A DNA stretch of 64,000 bases from JASJAR01 sp038530285 (GTDB lineage Bacteria > Pseudomonadota > Alphaproteobacteria > Rhodobacterales > Rhodobacteraceae), in contig JBCBCY010000006.1 of the NCBI GenBank assembly GCA_038530285.1, forward strand, positions 62,001 through 126,000, read 5' to 3'. The first letter of the stretch is position 1. The number at the start of each line of letters is the position of its first letter. This document shows, in pieces, positions 60,937-64,000 of this stretch. The position numbers and the translations under genes were made by a program. The notes beneath the pieces are model-generated. The model was not told the DNA's origin. It was given only the letters and a program-made list of their open reading frames with translations, and ran no database searches.

Positions 60937-61227
60937 TCAGCACCGGTAGGCAATGGCGTCCACGGTAAACACGCGTTCGCCCGGTTCGACCGGCTCAAAG
61001 ACGACCGTGTTCGCGCCCGATGCTGCCGCTGAGGTCAAAACGCCGTTGCGCGCATCTTCCAGTCCGACTGACGCGAACGGGCCGAACACGCCGGGCGTTG
61101 ACGAGATGTTTTTGACATAGTCGCACGACGTCACTTCACTGGCTGTGGCGGTCCGCACCCCGTCAGGGGGCGCAAGCGGGTCGCAGCCCATCAGGACGAC
61201 GGGCACAAGGATCAATGATCGTTTCAT
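60937..61227 (-). CDS. Small lipoprotein (DUF4156/RcsF-like)
   Basis: A 96-residue lipoprotein with signal MKRSLILVPVVLMGCDPLAPP and lipobox cysteine at about residue 15. The body reads SCDYVKNISSTPGVFG...GASGANTVV-like near its end (AAASGANTVVFEP), the pattern of DUF4156 lipoproteins. Two further cysteines may pair. ATG 61227 is chosen for the signal peptide. Role in the urease locus unknown. Confidence 0.72.
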   Translation of the reverse strand: MKRSLILVPVVLMGCDPLAPPDGVRTATASEVTSCDYVKNISSTPGVFGPFASVGLEDARNGVLTSAAASGANTVVFEPVEPGERVFTVDAIAYRC

Positions 61228-61295
61228 CTGCTCTGCCTTTTGCTTGGTTTTTTCCAAGCGTGCCGCGCAAAGCCTTCAAAGCACAAGGGCGCGCG

Positions 61296-61649
61296 CTACC
61301 GCTCGACCAGGCGGTAGCGGTATTCCCAGCGCCGGCCATCCACGTTGCGCGTTGTCGTGGATGACACATAGACACCCGGCGTGACCGGATGGAGCCGCTG
61401 GGATTGCGCGCGGTACAAAAAGGTCAGTGCGCGCCCTTCTCGGATCAGACGGGCGTCGAAACTGACGTCGCGGGTGCAATCTTCAAGCTGACCGGTGCGG
61501 CTGTCGAGGCGAAACTCTTCGACCGGTTCGAACACGTCTGCAGTGTCGGCCGCGCGGCGTTCCCACGCGCCTTCAAGATCGCCTTCGCAGGCCTGAACCC
61601 CGGTGGCGGCGCATAGCAATGATAGTGCCCCCGCGCAGATCCTTTTCAA
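61296..61649 (-). CDS. Small secreted protein of unknown function
   Basis: About 117 residues with a signal-like start (KRICAGALSLLCAATGVQACEGD) and a beta-rich domain, ending WEYRYRLVER. Cysteines at the mature start and in LEDCTRD may form a disulfide. The best start is TTG 61649, but it lies inside a palindrome of the adjacent repeat. The next in-frame ATG (61724) lies beyond that repeat and would add an unlikely N-terminus. Family not recognised. Confidence 0.55.
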   Translation of the reverse strand: MKRICAGALSLLCAATGVQACEGDLEGAWERRAADTADVFEPVEEFRLDSRTGQLEDCTRDVSFDARLIREGRALTFLYRAQSQRLHPVTPGVYVSSTTTRNVDGRRWEYRYRLVER

Positions 61650-61718
61650 AAGGATCTGGATGCGATTTTTTGGGAAAAAATCGGTGCCTCCGGCGGGAGT
61701 ATTTTTGCCAGGATGAAG
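61636..61718 (+). repeat. Composite repeat: two palindromes plus the dispersed 3'-flank motif
   Basis: CAGATCCTTTT-c-AAAAGGATCTG (61636-61658) and CGATTTTTT-ggg-AAAAAATCG (61663-61683) are perfect inverted repeats. They are followed by cctccggcgggagtatttttgccaggatgaag (split here as two parts, 61687-61718), the tail shared with the 12461 copy. It lies 40 bases past the ureC stop. Confidence 0.72.
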
Positions 61719-61758
61719 GGCCATGGGCTGCGCTCCGTTTGCTGCCCCCGTCGGCCTT

Positions 61759-63462
61759 TTAGAACAAAAAGTACCTTTGGGCCAAGGGAAGTTCGCTGGC
61801 GGGCTCACAAGTCAGCACTTCGCCGTCAGCGCGCACCTCATAGGTTTCGGGGTTCACTTCCACATGGGGCATCGCATCGTTCAAGATCATGTCGGCCTTG
61901 CCGATGCCGCGGCAGTTTTCGACCGGCAGCGTTTCTTTCCCAAGGCCGAGCGCGTCACCGATGCCTTGGGCCGCCTTGGACACAAAAACCACAGCGCTGT
62001 CTTCGACCGCCTTGCCAAAGGCGCCAAACATGGGCCTTGTGTAGACCGGCTGCGGCGTGGGGATCGATGCATTGGGGTCGCCCATCTGCGCGCAGGCAAT
62101 AGAGCCGCCGATCAGCACCATTTCGGGCTTCACCCCGAAGAAAGCGGGCGACCACAGGCACAGGTCGGCGCGCTTGTCTTCTTCGATGGACCCGATATGG
62201 CCGGAAATCCCGTGGGCGATGGCGGGGTTGATGGTGTATTTCGCAATGTAGCGCCGCACACGCATATTGTCGTTGTCGCCCGTTTCTTCCGGCAGGGCCC
62301 CGCGCTGCTTTTTCATCTTATCGGCGGTCTGCCAGGTGCGGATCACAACCTCGCCCACCCGGCCCATAGCCTGGCTGTCAGACGCGATGATCGAGAACGC
62401 GCCCATGTCATGCAGGATGTCTTCAGCCGCGATGGTTTCCTTGCGGATGCGGGATTCCGCAAAGGCCACGTCTTCAGGGATCGCTTTATCCAGGTGGTGG
62501 CAGACCATCAGCATATCGAGATGCTCTTCGAGGGTGTTGACCGTGTAGGGCCGTGTGGGGTTGGTCGAACTTGGGATGACGTTGGGCAGACCGCAGACCT
62601 TGATGATGTCGGGCGCATGACCGCCGCCGGCCCCTTCGGTGTGGAAGGCGTGGATGGTGCGGTCGCCGATGGCGGCAATCGTGTTTTCGACAAAGCCAGA
62701 TTCGTTCAGCGTGTCGGTGTGGATCATCACCTGGACGTCCATTTCGTCGGCCACGGTCAGGCAGCAATCGATGGCCGCGGGCGTGGTGCCCCAGTCTTCA
62801 TGTAGCTTCATGGCACATGCGCCCGCCGAGACCATTTCGGTCAGCGCCGCAGGCAGGGATGCATTGCCTTTGCACGAGAGTGCCAGGTTCATCGGGAAGG
62901 CATCAAACGATTGCAACATGCGCCCGATGTGCCAGGGGCCGGGCGTGCAGGTCGTGGCCAGCGTGCCATGGGCCGGCCCGGTGCCACCGCCCAGCATGGT
63001 CGTCAGCCCCGAATGCAGCGCGTCTTCGATCTGTTGCGGGCAGATGAAATGGATATGGGCATCAAAGCCCCCTGCGGTCAGGATGCGGCCTTCGCCGGCG
63101 ATGGCTTCGGTGCCGGGCCCGATGATGATGTCGACGCCGGGCTGCGTGTCAGGATTGCCCGCCTTGCCGATCTTGTGGATGCGCCCGTCGCGCAGGCCAA
63201 CATCGGCTTTGTAGATGCCCGAATGATCAACGATCAGTGCGTTGGTGATGACGGTGTCGACCGCCCCTTCAGCGCGGGTTTTCTGGGACTGGCCCATGCC
63301 GTCGCGGATGACCTTGCCGCCGCCGAATTTCACTTCCTCGCCGTAGGTCGTGAGGTCTTTTTCCACCTCTATGATCAGGTCAGTGTCAGCCAGCCGGACC
63401 TTGTCGCCGGTGGTGGGGCCGAACATGTCGGCATAGGCGGCGCGGGAGATTTTACTGGGCAT
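61759..63462 (-). CDS. ureC: Urease catalytic subunit alpha
   Basis: Hydrolyses urea at a dinickel centre. The 567-residue protein has the first ligand pair H136/H138 in GGFDAHIHFICPQQ, the lysine to be carbamylated K219 in GACAMKLHEDWG, and the flap histidine in MLMVCHHLDKAIPED. It begins SKISRAAYADMFGPTTGDKVRLADT. ureA, ureB and ureD should lie beyond the right edge. Confidence 0.98.
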   Translation of the reverse strand: MPSKISRAAYADMFGPTTGDKVRLADTDLIIEVEKDLTTYGEEVKFGGGKVIRDGMGQSQKTRAEGAVDTVITNALIVDHSGIYKADVGLRDGRIHKIGKAGNPDTQPGVDIIIGPGTEAIAGEGRILTAGGFDAHIHFICPQQIEDALHSGLTTMLGGGTGPAHGTLATTCTPGPWHIGRMLQSFDAFPMNLALSCKGNASLPAALTEMVSAGACAMKLHEDWGTTPAAIDCCLTVADEMDVQVMIHTDTLNESGFVENTIAAIGDRTIHAFHTEGAGGGHAPDIIKVCGLPNVIPSSTNPTRPYTVNTLEEHLDMLMVCHHLDKAIPEDVAFAESRIRKETIAAEDILHDMGAFSIIASDSQAMGRVGEVVIRTWQTADKMKKQRGALPEETGDNDNMRVRRYIAKYTINPAIAHGISGHIGSIEEDKRADLCLWSPAFFGVKPEMVLIGGSIACAQMGDPNASIPTPQPVYTRPMFGAFGKAVEDSAVVFVSKAAQGIGDALGLGKETLPVENCRGIGKADMILNDAMPHVEVNPETYEVRADGEVLTCEPASELPLAQRYFLF

Positions 63463-63575
63463 TGGTCGATGCGCCTTTCAAAATGTTGAGTGGGTTCGGG
63501 TGTATTGGGATGCATGCGCAGCCGGCGCCAAGCGCGCAGCGCGGTCGGTGTCCCAGATTGTAAAAGACGTGCCGG

Positions 63576-63998
63576 TCACCCCGCGCCCTCCTCTTCTAAC
63601 AGCACGCGCAGGTCTTCCAATCGCGCTTCGGTCAGGCGGGCCAGACAGGTCGCATAGGCCAGGGACGCCCCCTCGCCGCCGAAATACAGCCGCGCTTCAA
63701 GGTTGCAGGTCTCTTCGCGGTAGGTCTGCCAGGCCTGATGGCCATCGACGAGCATCGCGCGGACCTCGCCTTTGCGGTCGGGATCCATCGCGGCCTCATA
63801 GGCTTCGACAGAGAAAAGGGCTTTGTTGATCAACCGGATCACTTGGCGGTTGGCCGTGCGGTAGTGATCCCAAGCGCAGATCGCGCGTTCAGACATGACA
63901 TTGGTGGTCGCGCAGGCCACATCCCGGTCGCTGGCCACGCCCCCGTTCGGGACCAGCACGGCGCCGCCTGCCAGGGAAAGGACCAGCGCGCGGATCAC
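63576..63998 (-). CDS. LprI-like (DUF1311) secreted protein between ureB and ureC
   Basis: About 140 residues: signal peptide (MIRALVLSLAGGAVLVPNGGVAS) and a cysteine-containing helical domain with WQTYREETCNLEARLYFGGEGASLAYATCLARLTEARLEDLRVLL, the LprI/DUF1311 pattern associated with lysozyme inhibition. The GTG at 63998 is two bases from the window end and its GTGA context suggests overlap with an upstream stop, presumably ureB. The true start could lie outside. Confidence 0.75.
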   Translation of the reverse strand: MIRALVLSLAGGAVLVPNGGVASDRDVACATTNVMSERAICAWDHYRTANRQVIRLINKALFSVEAYEAAMDPDRKGEVRAMLVDGHQAWQTYREETCNLEARLYFGGEGASLAYATCLARLTEARLEDLRVLLEEEGAG

Positions 63999-64000
63999 AG

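Overview
The window is a high-GC chromosomal segment whose gene content and order point to an alphaproteobacterium of the Rhodobacterales (Roseobacter/Rhodobacter type). The indicators are the trpE / trpG-trpD-trpC-moaC-moeA-lexA-comEC-gltX-gltA run, bolA-grxD after purL, zapA beside tkt-gap, the cysG-DUF2849-cysI-cysH-DUF934 sulfite operon, a urease operon, a GAAC-N7-GAAC SOS box at lexA, a VPLPA-CTERM protein and DUF1127 mini-proteins. The identification rests on recognising families by eye; no search was run. I saw no rRNA, tRNA, CRISPR array or transposase gene.

Layout. 1-4.2 kb: edge of pdxH (minus), fabI, two LysE-type exporters, gpt and an aminotransferase. 4.3-15.1 kb: a PpiD-like chaperone overlapping trpE, a minus-strand divergent polysaccharide deacetylase, then trpG-trpD, a lower-GC racemase-like gene, and trpC-moaC-moeA. 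15.1-20.8 kb: lexA with its operator, comEC (minus), gltX, gltA. 21-29.6 kb, all minus: an enoyl-CoA hydratase/isomerase, ccmH and ccmF, a cassette of small membrane proteins with a holin and a GH108 endolysin, then ccmE, argC, murI and a PlsC acyltransferase. 29.7-36.1 kb: a LysR regulator, a probable sRNA with a strong terminator, purL, an accessory block (membrane protein, CAT-like acyltransferase, PhyH dioxygenase), then bolA, a 37-codon membrane microprotein and grxD. 36.1-45.6 kb: zapA with a coiled-coil partner, tkt, a 46-aa membrane protein, gap, two DUF1127 genes, a hydrolase, coaD, a CBS protein, LysR and mmsA. 45.6-50.5 kb: VPLPA-CTERM protein, YbdK-type ligase, DUF808 protein, cytochrome P450, Lrp/AsnC regulator. 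50.6-56 kb: siroheme/sulfite assimilation genes and fpr. 56-64 kb: an Ala/Asp-rich repeat protein, infC, a degenerate alpha/beta-hydrolase-like protein, then ureG, ureF, ureE, several small genes, ureC and an LprI-like gene (minus).

How the genes fit together. Tryptophan synthesis, cytochrome c maturation, siroheme/sulfite reduction and urease activation are each represented by coupled gene sets, many overlapping by ATGA or GTGA. The most notable accessory system is the endolysin-holin-small-membrane-protein cassette between ccmE and ccmF. It matches the lysis module that releases gene transfer agents in Rhodobacter capsulatus. The same window carries comEC and lexA, functions connected with DNA uptake and GTA biology in that group. 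Other points of interest are a racemase-fold protein lacking both catalytic cysteines inserted in the trp run, a dispersed 3'-flanking repeat whose stems covary between copies, a probable SuhB/MmgR-like sRNA upstream of purL, an AUC start for infC, and several microproteins bridging housekeeping genes.
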